Positions 19,681 through 28,050 of a stretch of 64,000 nt of DNA are shown in pieces. The notes below the pieces were generated by a model. That model saw nothing but the letters and a program-made list of their open reading frames with translations. It was not told where the DNA came from and ran no database searches. The stretch lies in assembly GCF_022601675.1 (NCBI RefSeq), contig NZ_JAKVIL010000004.1, forward strand, positions 310,001-374,000, given 5' to 3'. Source of the stretch: Ancylobacter gelatini (GTDB taxonomy: Bacteria > Pseudomonadota > Alphaproteobacteria > Rhizobiales > Xanthobacteraceae). Position 1 is the first letter of the stretch; each line of letters starts with the position of its first letter. The position numbers were made by a program, and so were the translations under genes.

Positions 19681-21131
19681 CACACCACCCGGAAATAGCC
19701 CATCATCCCGGTCTCCATATGCTCCAGGATGTGGCAGTGGAACACCCAGTCCCCCGGCGCGGCGACGAAGGCGATCTCCACCGCCTCCCCCGGCTGCACC
19801 AGCACGGTGTCCGCCAGATGACGCGGCAGCCGGTCGAGACTGGAGGAGAGCACCTCGAAGGCATGGCCGTGGAGGTGGACGGGATGCGGAAAGCGCGTTT
19901 CGTTCTTGATCTCGACGCGGTAGCTGGCATCGGCCCTCATGGTCGCGAGCGGCGGCGGCACGCTGCGGCGCTCACCGGTGGGCCAGCTATCCTGATTGAT
20001 GCCCCAATAGGTGGTGGAGCCAACGCACAGGCTGTCGAGCAGGGCCTTCGCCAGCGGATCGTCCGGGGGGAGACTGAGTTCCTTCACCGCGCTGTCGGTC
20101 GCCTGCTGCAGCGTGAAGGAATGGCGTGTCGCCTTTTTGAGGTCGGCGCGCGGAATGGCGGCCTTGGGCAGGGCATAGGCCGGCTTGCCGCGCTTCACCC
20201 GGCCCTGCGCGGTGAGCGTGGCGAAGCTGTAGATGTCGGCGGCGCGATAATCGCCGATCGTCACTGTGGAGCCATCCGCCGGCATGCGCAAAGCGAGGTC
20301 TATGCGCTGGGCCGGACCCATGCGCCAGACGCCATCCGGCAGCGAATCCAGGCTCACGGGCGGCAAGGCATGGCCGTCGACCGCGATCAGCATCGCCTCC
20401 GCGCCCTCGACGCCGATATCCATGATGCGGGTCGAATCGACGTTCAGGATGCGCAGCCGCACATCTCCACCCGCCGGGGCCGACAATTCGAGCGCGGCCA
20501 CGCCGTTCACCGAGCGCGTGGCGCCGAAGGTGCCGGCCTTCGAGGCGCCGTCCGGCTCGGACAGATCGAGGAAGCTGCCGTCCTGCGCGAGGCGCCAGTC
20601 CTTCAGCGACAGCACATGCTCGGCGTCGAATGTGGGATCGCGCGGGTCCTCGACGACCAGCACGCCGACCAGCCCGCGCCCGGCCTGCCCGGTCTCGTCG
20701 CAATGGGGATGGAAGAAGAAGGTGCCGGGATCGTCCAGCGGGATGCGGTAGACGAAGCGACCGCCGGGCTGAATCAGCGGCTGGGTGATGGTCGGCACGC
20801 CATCATATTCGTTCGGCATGCGGATGCCGTGGAAATGCACGGTCGAGCCCTCATCGAGCCCGTTCTCGAAGGTGGCCTCAAGCCGCGTGCCGCGCGGCAG
20901 GCGCAATTCCTGAAAAGGGATTCCGTCATAGGCATAAATGCGCGTGGCGGGTCGGTCGGCGCCGAGCAGGCGGAAATCCATCTCGCCGGAGGCCAGCGTC
21001 AGAGTCTTCGTCGGCACGAAGGCGGCCGGCGTGCGGGCGACACTGACACGCGAAGGGGCCAGTGCCGCCCCCGCGCCCAGTGCCGCCGCGCCAAGAAAGG
21101 CGCGGCGCGAGAGTGTCGCGCCGCCGCTCAT
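19680..21131 (-). CDS. Tat-exported multicopper oxidase
   Basis: The 483-residue protein starts with a twin-arginine signal (LSRRAFLGAA). All four copper-binding histidine motifs are present: HFHG (99-102), HPHC (141-144), HPVHLHGH (416-423) and HCHILEHMETGMM (465-477), the last holding the type 1 copper Cys and Met ligands. The second motif is His-Pro-His rather than the more usual His-Ser-His. The family includes CueO, laccases and bacterial ferroxidases. Its location between an imelysin and a di-heme protein suggests ferrous iron or cuprous copper as substrate, which is inference. Confidence 0.92.
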   Translation of the reverse strand: MSGGATLSRRAFLGAAALGAGAALAPSRVSVARTPAAFVPTKTLTLASGEMDFRLLGADRPATRIYAYDGIPFQELRLPRGTRLEATFENGLDEGSTVHFHGIRMPNEYDGVPTITQPLIQPGGRFVYRIPLDDPGTFFFHPHCDETGQAGRGLVGVLVVEDPRDPTFDAEHVLSLKDWRLAQDGSFLDLSEPDGASKAGTFGATRSVNGVAALELSAPAGGDVRLRILNVDSTRIMDIGVEGAEAMLIAVDGHALPPVSLDSLPDGVWRMGPAQRIDLALRMPADGSTVTIGDYRAADIYSFATLTAQGRVKRGKPAYALPKAAIPRADLKKATRHSFTLQQATDSAVKELSLPPDDPLAKALLDSLCVGSTTYWGINQDSWPTGERRSVPPPLATMRADASYRVEIKNETRFPHPVHLHGHAFEVLSSSLDRLPRHLADTVLVQPGEAVEIAFVAAPGDWVFHCHILEHMETGMMGYFRVV

Positions 21132-21141
21132 CGCTGCGGGC

Positions 21142-22428
21142 TCACTGGCCGACCTTGGAAGGATCGTCCAGGCTGTCGGAGCCTTCGACCTTGATCTTCA
21201 GCTTGAGCGCGGAGACCACGCCCTCGATGGCGCGGGTCTGGGCAACGAGGGAATCGACGCCCTTCTGCACCAGCGCGTTGCCCTCGACATTGCCTTCGCC
21301 GATCTGCTGGTCATAGGCCTGCTTGCCGCTGTCGGCCTCGTCCTTGATCGCCTTGAGCGCGGCCAGCGCGGCGTCGATCTTGGCTTCCGCCTCGTCATTC
21401 GCCTTGGGCGCCAGAGCGGCGGCATAGGCGGCGATGGACGGCCCCTCGACCACCGACCCGTCGACGCGGGTGTACGTGCCGCGATAGATGGAGGCGATGC
21501 CCAGCTCGTCATAATAATGCGAGTTGTGGGTGTTGTCGGAGAAGCAGTCATGCTCCTCCTCGGGGTCGTGCAGGATCAGACCGAGCTTCATGCGCTCGCC
21601 CGCCAGTTCGCCATAGGAGAGCGAGCCGAGGCCGGTGAGGATGGTGCCGAGCGCGGCCTTGCCCTTCTGGTCCAGCACCGCCTTGCGGGCCTTGCCCTTC
21701 GGCCCCCACCACTTGGTCATGTCGGTGAGGTCGGTCACCAGCAGGTCGGTCGCGGCCTTGAGATAGGCGGCGCGGCGCTCGCAGTTGCCGCCGGTGCAGT
21801 TCGAGGTCGAGTAATCGGTCGCGGGGCGCTTGCCGGCGCCCGGTCCGGTGCCGTTCAGGTCCTGACCCCAGAGCAGGAATTCAATGGCGTGATAGCCAAT
21901 GGCGACATTGGATTCGACGCCGCCCGCCTCCTGAAGGCTGTCCAGCAGCTTCGGGGTGATCTTGGTGGTGTCGATGGTTTTCTTGCCGACGCGCACCTTG
22001 GTATTGGCGATGATGTTCGCGGTATAGAGGGGGTTCTCGTCCGACGTATCGCCATAGCTCTTGTCGACGTAATCGATGAGGCCTTCGTCGAGCGGCCAGG
22101 CGTTCACGCGGCCTTCCCAGTCATCGACGATGGCATTGCCGAAGCGGAAGCCCTCGGTCTGCTGGTAGGGCACGCGGGCGGCCTTCCAGGCGGCCTTGGC
22201 GGTGCCGAGATTGGCCTCGGTGGGTTCGGCGATGAAGGCGTTGACCGCAGTCTGGAGCGCCTTGGCGGTCGTCAGGCTGTCGCCATACATCGCCTCGGCG
22301 ATATTGGCGTAGGTGACGGCAATGTCCTTGGGCTTCGGCGCGGTATCGGCATGCGCCGGGGCGGCGGCGACCGCGCCCAGCGCGAGGGCCGCGAGCAGCG
22401 GCGCGGCGAATGTCATTCGGGCTCGCAT
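21142..22428 (-). CDS. Imelysin-family iron-regulated protein (IrpA-like)
   Basis: From ATG 22428, with a strong GGAGGAGA ribosome site, the product is 428 residues with a Sec signal ending in AHA near residue 27. The imelysin metal motif is intact as GYHAIEFLLWG (178-188). Blocks such as VDDWEGRVNAWPLDEGLIDY and a C-x4-C pair (SNCTGGNCE) are typical of IrpA-type proteins. These are periplasmic or surface proteins linked to iron acquisition and related to the EfeO domain. It is the first gene of a five-gene operon and lies downstream of an AT-rich promoter with a TTTAGAA-type operator. Confidence 0.92.
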   Translation of the reverse strand: MRARMTFAAPLLAALALGAVAAAPAHADTAPKPKDIAVTYANIAEAMYGDSLTTAKALQTAVNAFIAEPTEANLGTAKAAWKAARVPYQQTEGFRFGNAIVDDWEGRVNAWPLDEGLIDYVDKSYGDTSDENPLYTANIIANTKVRVGKKTIDTTKITPKLLDSLQEAGGVESNVAIGYHAIEFLLWGQDLNGTGPGAGKRPATDYSTSNCTGGNCERRAAYLKAATDLLVTDLTDMTKWWGPKGKARKAVLDQKGKAALGTILTGLGSLSYGELAGERMKLGLILHDPEEEHDCFSDNTHNSHYYDELGIASIYRGTYTRVDGSVVEGPSIAAYAAALAPKANDEAEAKIDAALAALKAIKDEADSGKQAYDQQIGEGNVEGNALVQKGVDSLVAQTRAIEGVVSALKLKIKVEGSDSLDDPSKVGQ

Positions 22429-22513
22429 GGATGTCTCCTCCGGGCGCCTCCGCGGCACCCCCTAGCGAAGCATTCCTACGCCACGGAACGAAACACCTGC
22501 AAGTCTTCGATCT

Positions 22514-22595
22514 TACTTTAGAATGTTTATACAGTGAATGCTACGCTGCGTCATGTCGGCTATTGATCAGCATCAAGGCGAATACTTTAGGATGT
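22514..22595. repeat. Two TACTTTAG(A/G)ATGT direct repeats upstream of the imelysin operon
   Basis: A 13-base motif occurs at 22514-22526 and again at 22583-22595 with one mismatch, 69 bases apart start to start, in a short AT-rich island of an otherwise GC-rich sequence. The first copy overlaps the predicted -10 box; the second lies beyond the -35 box near the stop of the small gene. The core TTTAGAA resembles the half-site of the alphaproteobacterial Irr (ICE) box. Confidence 0.5.
22526..22554 (-). promoter_or_regulatory. Sigma-70 type promoter of the imelysin operon
   Basis: On the minus strand ATGACG (22554-22549) and TATAAA (22531-22526) are separated by exactly 17 bases and lie about 100 bases before the imelysin ATG. 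The TTTAGAA motif at 22518-22524 adjoins the downstream edge of the -10 box, a position suited to repression. The promoter is a consensus match by eye only. Confidence 0.55.
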
Positions 22596-22604
22596 GGGCC
22601 GGGT

Positions 22605-22892
22605 TCACGAAGCAGGATTCGCCAGCGTGGCCAGCGCCTCTTGCAGATCCTCGTCCGTTACGCTGGCGAGCGGGCGCAGCACCTTGGCGGCCTCGGTCTT
22701 GCGGCCGGGACGCATCACCAGCACCACCGTCTCGGCACCGCCGCAGGCCGGATCGCCGCAGGCGATTTCAGTGATCGACAAGGTGGTTTCCTCGCCGACG
22801 CCGAGAATCTCCCGGGCTTTCCGCGCAAGCTCGCGCGCCGCATCGGGCGCCGCCTCGCTGCCCTGCCCCCGGCGAAAGAATAGCCGTGCCAT
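22605..22892 (-). CDS. Small conserved hypothetical protein
   Basis: The 95-residue soluble protein starts MARLFFRRGQG and has no signal or membrane segment. Its central part (ITEIACGDPACGGAETVV) has two cysteines five residues apart in a Cys-Gly-Asp-Pro-Ala-Cys motif, followed by basic residues and a helical C-terminus. I recognise similar sequences as conserved unknowns in alphaproteobacteria, but no function is known to me. The gene is followed by the imelysin operon promoter and may be a single-gene unit. Confidence 0.7.
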   Translation of the reverse strand: MARLFFRRGQGSEAAPDAARELARKAREILGVGEETTLSITEIACGDPACGGAETVVLVMRPGRKTEAAKVLRPLASVTDEDLQEALATLANPAS

Positions 22893-23238
22893 ACTTCAAT
22901 CCTCGTTCGCGCCGCGTGGACCTCGTTCGCGCCGCGCGGGCCGCTTCGTGCAGCAGCTAAGCGCGCGGCGCGTCCGGCGCAAGCCGCCACGACGGCGGGC
23001 AGATTTATCCAAGTAAATTCAAACCGCCTTCTTTAGAACTATAATAACAATTAAAGATAGGCATTGTGATACTGAGCGTGACGGAGTATTCATCTTCACG
23101 AAGTTGATGACCACGGCGAAATCCGGGCGTCATCGACTGCCTGACAGGTTCGCGAGACCGTTTTCCCGGCTGGTCTCGTGATCCCGCGCGGGACGGCGGC
23201 ACGCGCTCCCTCAGCCGTCGTCCCGCGCTTTCAGGCCC
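22893..23238. other. 346-base gap with an AT-rich island
   Basis: No gene is supported here. Near its left end is a tandem duplication: CCTCGTTCGCGCCGCG at 22901-22916 is repeated at 22921-22936. The section 23000-23110 is strikingly AT-rich and contains TTTAGAA (23032-23038) followed by ATAATAA, which could be the promoter and an iron-box half-site for the small gene at 22892. An open frame at 23005-23202 has no recognisable features. Confidence 0.5.
22901..22940. repeat. Tandem 20-base duplication
   Basis: Two adjacent 20-base units share their first 16 bases (CCTCGTTCGCGCCGCG) and differ only in the last four. They lie 8 bases upstream of the small gene start at 22892. The repeat looks like a recent slippage duplication, and no function is evident. 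Confidence 0.7.
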
Positions 23239-24531
23239 TCAGTCGGCATCGCCCGCGTGCCACGGCCCGGTCCATGGCGTCGGCTCCGCTAGCCCGAGAT
23301 GGCGCAGCGCGCCACATGCCGCCGCATAGCCGGTGGCGAAACAGCCCTGAAGCAGATAGCCGCCGGTCGGCGCCTCCCAATCAAGCATTTCGCCGGCTAT
23401 GAACTGGCCTGACCGTGCGGTCAGCATCAAGTCCGGCCCCAGCGCGGAGCGGGCAACGCCGCCGGCCGACGAAATGGCGCGTTCCAGCCCGGCGAGCCCT
23501 TCGACCGCAAGAGGCACCGCCTTGATCCGCATGGCCAGCGCCTTCGGCTCGGAGGGCAGGTCCAGGCCGGCCTCGCGCAGCAGCGAAGCCGCGGCGGGCG
23601 AGAGCGCGGCGGCCTTGCGCAGCCGGTTGGCCATGGATTCGCCTTTTCGCGTCGCCGCGAGCCGGGCCACGAGTTCCGCCTCGCCCAGATCGGGGCGCAG
23701 GTCGACGGTGAGCCGTGCGGCACCGTCCCACTCCGCCTCCTCGCGCAGCCGGGCGGAGAGCTCGTAGACCGCGCCGCCCTCCAGCCCCGCTTCGGTAATC
23801 ATCGCCTCGCCGCGCGCACGCACGCCGCCGGCCGTCAGCGCGATGCGCTTGAGCGGCTGGCCGGCATGGCGGGCGCGGAAAAAGTCGCTCCAGACAATGC
23901 GCGCGCCGCTATTGGACGGGCGCAGCGGGGCCACGCTCACGCCGGCTTCGCGGAACGGCGCGACCCAGCTTCCATCACCGCCGAGCCGCGGCCAGCTCGC
24001 CCCACCCAGCGCGAAAATCGCGGCGTCGGCCGCAACCACATGCTCGCCCTGCGGGGTCGAGAAACGCAGCGCACCCTCCGGCGTCCAGCCGCGCCAGTCG
24101 TGCCGCGTTTCCAGCGTCACGCCGAGTTCGCCGAGCCGGCCAAGCCAGGTGCGCAGAAGCGGGGAGGCCTTGAAGCTTTTGGGAAACACCCGGCCGCTGG
24201 TGCCGATGAAGGTCGCCTCGCCGAGCCGCTCAGCCAGCGCGCGCAGTCGCGCCGGCGGATAGACGTCGAGCATCGGTGCCAGCCAGTCGCGCGCGGCGCC
24301 ATAGCGGGCGAGGAAGCTCTCGCGCGGTTCCGAATGCGTGAGGTTCAGCCCGCCCCGACCGGCGATGAGGAACTTGCGCGCGGGCGAGGCCATGCGCTCA
24401 TACAGGCTCACCCGGCAACCGGCCTCGGCGAGCACCTGCGCGGCGATGAGGCCGGCAGGGCCGGCGCCGACAATGGCGACCGACGGGCCGGTGGAAGCGA
24501 AAGTCGAGTCGTCTCCGGTGCTTGCGGTCAC
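23239..24531 (-). CDS. NAD(P)/FAD-dependent oxidoreductase of the HI0933/TIGR03862 flavoprotein type
   Basis: The 430-residue protein has an N-terminal Rossmann FAD motif (VGAGPAG, 21-27), the family block ARKFLIAGRGGLNLTHSE, and a C-terminal FAD-contact region LQGCFATGYAAACGA. These match the BaiN/HI0933-like flavoproteins, more exactly the TIGR03862 subgroup. Substrate and role are unknown. It probably starts at GTG 24531, since no ATG lies before the nucleotide-binding motif; an AGGATG precedes the GTG. It follows recJ by about 95 bases in the same direction. Confidence 0.9.
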   Translation of the reverse strand: MTASTGDDSTFASTGPSVAIVGAGPAGLIAAQVLAEAGCRVSLYERMASPARKFLIAGRGGLNLTHSEPRESFLARYGAARDWLAPMLDVYPPARLRALAERLGEATFIGTSGRVFPKSFKASPLLRTWLGRLGELGVTLETRHDWRGWTPEGALRFSTPQGEHVVAADAAIFALGGASWPRLGGDGSWVAPFREAGVSVAPLRPSNSGARIVWSDFFRARHAGQPLKRIALTAGGVRARGEAMITEAGLEGGAVYELSARLREEAEWDGAARLTVDLRPDLGEAELVARLAATRKGESMANRLRKAAALSPAAASLLREAGLDLPSEPKALAMRIKAVPLAVEGLAGLERAISSAGGVARSALGPDLMLTARSGQFIAGEMLDWEAPTGGYLLQGCFATGYAAACGALRHLGLAEPTPWTGPWHAGDAD

Positions 24532-24625
24532 GGCTTCACATCCTGATTCCGGGCGGTCTCGATTTGAGGCGGCGATTCAACGCGCCGCCATACTGATTCA
24601 GCTGTGGCGCACATGTGGTTGATGC

Positions 24626-26446
24626 TCAAGCCTGATCCGGGTCGGCGACGTCGCTGATGCGCAGGCTGGCCTGCGAGCGGCCCTGCCAGCTGTCGATGTC
24701 GAGCGTACCGGCCACATGCATCTGCCGGCCCCGCGCGTCCAGCAGCGCCTGCCCGAGCGGGGCGTTGGCGGCGCGGAAGGCGACGGCGTTGAGCGTCGCG
24801 CCGTCCGAGCCGCGCAGTCGCACCCGCACCTGATCGGCGCTTCCGGTTTCCGCGAACACGATGCGATGGGCGGGAAAGGCGAACACCGGCTGCGGGTTTC
24901 CCGCGCCATAAGGGCCGGCGCGCTCCACCATCTCGATCAGTTCCGGCGTCGCCCCGCCGGCCGACAGCGCGCCGTCGATCGCCAGTTCGTCCACCGCGCG
25001 GGCGACATCCACCGCACTGGAGAGCACCTCCTCCAGATAGGCGCGCAGATCACCCAGCCGCTCGCGCTCAATGGTCAGTCCCGCCGCCATGGCGTGGCCG
25101 CCGCCCTTCACCAGCAGGCCGCGCTCCACCGCGCCGCGCACGGCGCGCCCGACATCGACGCCGGGGATGGAGCGCGCCGAGCCCGCTCCCGTGGTGCCGG
25201 TGAAGGCGATGGCGAAGGCCGGGCGGCCGAACTTCTCCTTCAGCCGCGCCGCCACCAGCCCGACCACGCCGGGATGCCAGCCCTGCCCGCTGGAGAGGAT
25301 CACCGCCCCCTCCCCCGACAGCCCAAGCGCGGCGTCTGCCTCAGCCTCGGCCTGCGCCACGATGGCGCGTTCCACCTGCTGGCGCTCGGCATTGAGCCGG
25401 TCGAGTTCCACCGCCAGCGCAGCCGCCTCGATCGGGTCCTGGCACAGCAGCAGCCGGGCCCCGAGCGCGGCATCGCCGATGCGGCCGCCGGCATTGATGC
25501 GCGGGCCGAGCAGGAAGCCGAGATGCCACGCCTTGGGCGGGCCGGAAAGCCGGGCCGCGTCCATCAGCGCGGTCAGCCCCGGTCGCTGGCGCTTGCGGAG
25601 CTGGATCAGCCCCTTGGTGACATAGGCGCGGTTCAGGCCGATCAACGGCACCACGTCCGCCACCGTGCCGAGCGCCACCATGTCGAGCGCGGCAAGGAGG
25701 TCGGGTTCCGGGCGCGAGGGGTTCCACCAGCCGCGCCGGCGCAGCTCGCGCACCAGACCGACCGCGACGACGAACACCAGCCCCACCGCGCAAAGGTGGC
25801 CAAGGCCTGAGAGATCGTCCGCCCGGTTCGGGTTCACCAGCGCCGCGACCTGCGGCAGCTCTTCGCCGGTCTGGTGATGGTCGATCACCACCACGTCGAG
25901 CCCGATCTCATGAGCGCGGGCAAAGGGCTCGAAGCTGGCGGTGCCGCAATCCACCGTCACCAGCAGCGTCGCGCCATTGGCGGCCAGCGCCTCGATGGCG
26001 GGGATGTTCGGGCCATAGCCCTCGAATATGCGGTCCGGGATATGGAAGGCGGGATCCAGCCCCCCGGCGCGCAGCACCTCCACCAGCAGCGCGGTCGACG
26101 TCGCGCCGTCGACATCATAGTCGCCGAACACCGCCACCTGTTCGCCCGTCACCACCGCGTCGGCGAGCCGGGCGACGCAAGGCTCCATGTCGGTGAGCGT
26201 ATCGGGATCGGGCAGCAGGCGCTTGATGGTCGGGTCGAGCCAGGCCTCCACCTCGTCTATGCCGACGCCACGCCCGGCAAGCACGCGCGCCAGCAACTCC
26301 GGCACACCATGGCGCTGGACGATGGCCATGGTCGCCTGCGCGCCGCGCACGTCGAGGCGCTCGCGCCAGAACCGGCCGATCACCGAACGGGCGACGCCGA
26401 GAAACGGCCGGGGTGCCGGGGCGGCGGTGGGAAGAACGAGACTCAT
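24626..26446 (-). CDS. recJ: Single-stranded-DNA-specific exonuclease RecJ
   Basis: RecJ degrades single-stranded DNA 5' to 3' in recombination and mismatch repair. The 606-residue protein has the DHH-family motifs: DYDVDG (109-114), VTVDCGT, DHHQT (190-194), and the DHHA1 motif GGGHAMAAG. The C-terminal OB-fold region ends in a nucleic-acid binding segment. Length and motifs are normal. In many Rhizobiales recJ directly follows glpX, but here about 5.2 kb of other genes lie between. Confidence 0.96.
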   Translation of the reverse strand: MSLVLPTAAPAPRPFLGVARSVIGRFWRERLDVRGAQATMAIVQRHGVPELLARVLAGRGVGIDEVEAWLDPTIKRLLPDPDTLTDMEPCVARLADAVVTGEQVAVFGDYDVDGATSTALLVEVLRAGGLDPAFHIPDRIFEGYGPNIPAIEALAANGATLLVTVDCGTASFEPFARAHEIGLDVVVIDHHQTGEELPQVAALVNPNRADDLSGLGHLCAVGLVFVVAVGLVRELRRRGWWNPSRPEPDLLAALDMVALGTVADVVPLIGLNRAYVTKGLIQLRKRQRPGLTALMDAARLSGPPKAWHLGFLLGPRINAGGRIGDAALGARLLLCQDPIEAAALAVELDRLNAERQQVERAIVAQAEAEADAALGLSGEGAVILSSGQGWHPGVVGLVAARLKEKFGRPAFAIAFTGTTGAGSARSIPGVDVGRAVRGAVERGLLVKGGGHAMAAGLTIERERLGDLRAYLEEVLSSAVDVARAVDELAIDGALSAGGATPELIEMVERAGPYGAGNPQPVFAFPAHRIVFAETGSADQVRVRLRGSDGATLNAVAFRAANAPLGQALLDARGRQMHVAGTLDIDSWQGRSQASLRISDVADPDQA

Positions 26447-26531
26447 GGGGAGAGATAAGCCTTAAGCCCGCCCCCGCGTCGAGCCCGGCGGCAGGAGATG
26501 CCGGCACATTCCGCGCCCGGAGGCCGGGGAG

Positions 26532-26549
26532 ACGTCATTCAGCGGTCAT
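26532..26549 (+). promoter_or_regulatory. Possible Pho box upstream of the phytase-like gene
   Basis: ACGTCAT-TCAG-CGGTCAT has two 7-base repeats spaced 11 bases apart, matching the PhoB consensus CTGTCAT-N4-CTGTCAT at 11 of 14 positions. It lies about 85 bases before the phytase-like start. PhoB control would suit a phosphatase-type product. The match is moderate and no clear -10 box follows. Confidence 0.4.
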
Positions 26550-26632
26550 CGAAACGTAGCGCAACGGACACGGGTGACGGTCAGGAAAGCCGCGTCGACC
26601 GCCCGGTCGATCGTCGACAAGGAGAACCGCTC

Positions 26633-27996
26633 ATGTCTCGCACCCGCCTGCTCGCCAGCGCCGCGCTCGCGCTGATCGCTCTCAGCACCGGCGCGATTGC
26701 CGACCAGACCTTTCCGGCGACGCTCGCCGGCCATGCCGTGCTGCCCGCGGCCAGCTTCATCGAGATGCCGGCCGACGCGCCCGAGGACCTGAAGACCTGA
26801 AGACCTCCGGCAAGTTCACCACCGGCACCCGCGTCGAGGCGATCGGCTCGGTGATGGGCAAGTCCGCCGGGCGCCCCACGGGCGTGGCGCTGCCGTTCAA
26901 GGGCCAGCCGCGCCAGGGCCATTCCGGGATCAAGACCATGCCGGACGGCTCGTTCTGGATCATCACGGATAACGGCATGGGCTCGAAGGCCAACAGCCCG
27001 GATTCGGCGCTCTACCTCAACCGCTACGCCATCGACTGGAAGACCGGCAGCTTCACCCCGCTGGAGACCGTGTTCCTTACCGATCCCGACAGGAAGGTGC
27101 CGTTCCGCATCGTTCATGAAGGCACGGAAAAGCGCTATCTCACCGGCGCGGATTTCGACCTCGAGAGCTTCCAGATCATCGACGGGAACTTCTGGATCGG
27201 CGAGGAATTCGGCCCCTATCTGATCAAGGCCGACATGAGCGGCAAGGTGCTCGGCATGTTCGAGACCGTCGCCGGGGAGATGCCGGTGCGCTCGCCCGAT
27301 CATTATGCCGTCGCCTCGGCCGGCGCGCCGAACGCCCCCGCCAGCTTCAATGCCCGCCGTTCCAAGGGGTATGAGGGCATGGCCGCCTCCAAGGACGGCA
27401 GGTTCCTCTACGCGCTGCTGGAGGGCCCGCTCTGGGACGCCGACAAGAAGGATTGGCAGAAGACCGCCGACGGGCGCGAATTCCTGCCCATCCTCGAATT
27501 CGACGTGGCCGCGCAGAAATGGACCGGCCGCATGTGGCAGTACGTGCTGGAGCGGAACGGCCTTGCCATCGGCGATTTCAACATGATCGACGCCACCACC
27601 GGCCTGATCATCGAGCGCGACAATGGTGAAGGCACCGCCGACAAGGCGTGCGCCGCGGGCACCAAGGGGCCGGACTGCTTCCACGACCTCGCGAAGTTCA
27701 AGCGCGTCTACAAGATCGAGATGACCGACGCCAATGCCGGCGGCCCGGTGCGCAAGATCGGCCATATCGACCTGATGAAGATCGCCGATCCCGACAAGCT
27801 GGCCCGTAAGCCGCTCAATGACGGCGTGCTCACCTTCCCGTTCTTCACCATCGAGAATGTCGATGTGGTCGACGCCACCCATATCTTGGTCGGCAACGAC
27901 AACAACCTGCCGTTCTCGTCCTCGCGCGATCCGGCGAAGGCGGACGACAACGAGATGGTGCTGCTGGAAGTCGGCGATTTCCTGAAGGCGAAGTGA
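26633..27996 (+). pseudogene. Esterase-like phytase-domain exported protein, frameshifted by an 8-base duplication
   Basis: An ATG at 26633 with an AAGGAG ribosome site starts a Sec signal peptide (MSRTRLLASAALALIALS) but ends at a TGA at 26798-26800 after 55 codons. The rest of the protein continues in another frame to 27996. At the break CTGAAGAC is present twice in tandem (26789-26804). Removing one copy restores an uninterrupted 451-codon frame reading EDLKTSGKF. The body shows blocks typical of the phytase-like esterase domain (IITDNGMGSKANS, FWIGEEFGPYLIK, SKGYEGMAAS, NDNNLPFSSSRDP). As written, the exported protein is not made; re-initiation at ATG 26854 would give a product without a signal. 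A mutation, slippage switching or an assembly error are all possible. Confidence 0.88.
26789..26804 (+). repeat. Tandem 8-base duplication CTGAAGAC x2
   Basis: Two perfect copies of an 8-base unit lie in a 21-base period-8 tract (26786-26806). Since 8 is not a multiple of 3, one copy more or less switches the reading frame of the phytase-like gene. The downstream frame is recovered exactly by deleting one unit. Confidence 0.9.
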
Positions 27997-28015
27997 GGCC
28001 TCAACCGATGCACAA

Positions 28016-28041
28016 GCTCCCCGGGCGCGCGTCCGGGGAGC
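28016..28041. terminator. Hairpin between convergent genes
   Basis: GCTCCCCGG at 28016-28024 pairs perfectly with CCGGGGAGC at 28033-28041 across an 8-base loop. It lies between the 3' ends of the phytase-like gene and the DMT transporter gene. There is no T-run, so termination may be weak or Rho-assisted. Confidence 0.55.
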
Positions 28042-28050
28042 CCCGCGGTC

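Noticed and set aside
23005-23202. A 65-codon frame in the gap upstream of the small unknown gene
   Set aside because: No ribosome site, composition like non-coding DNA, and it covers the AT-rich probable promoter.
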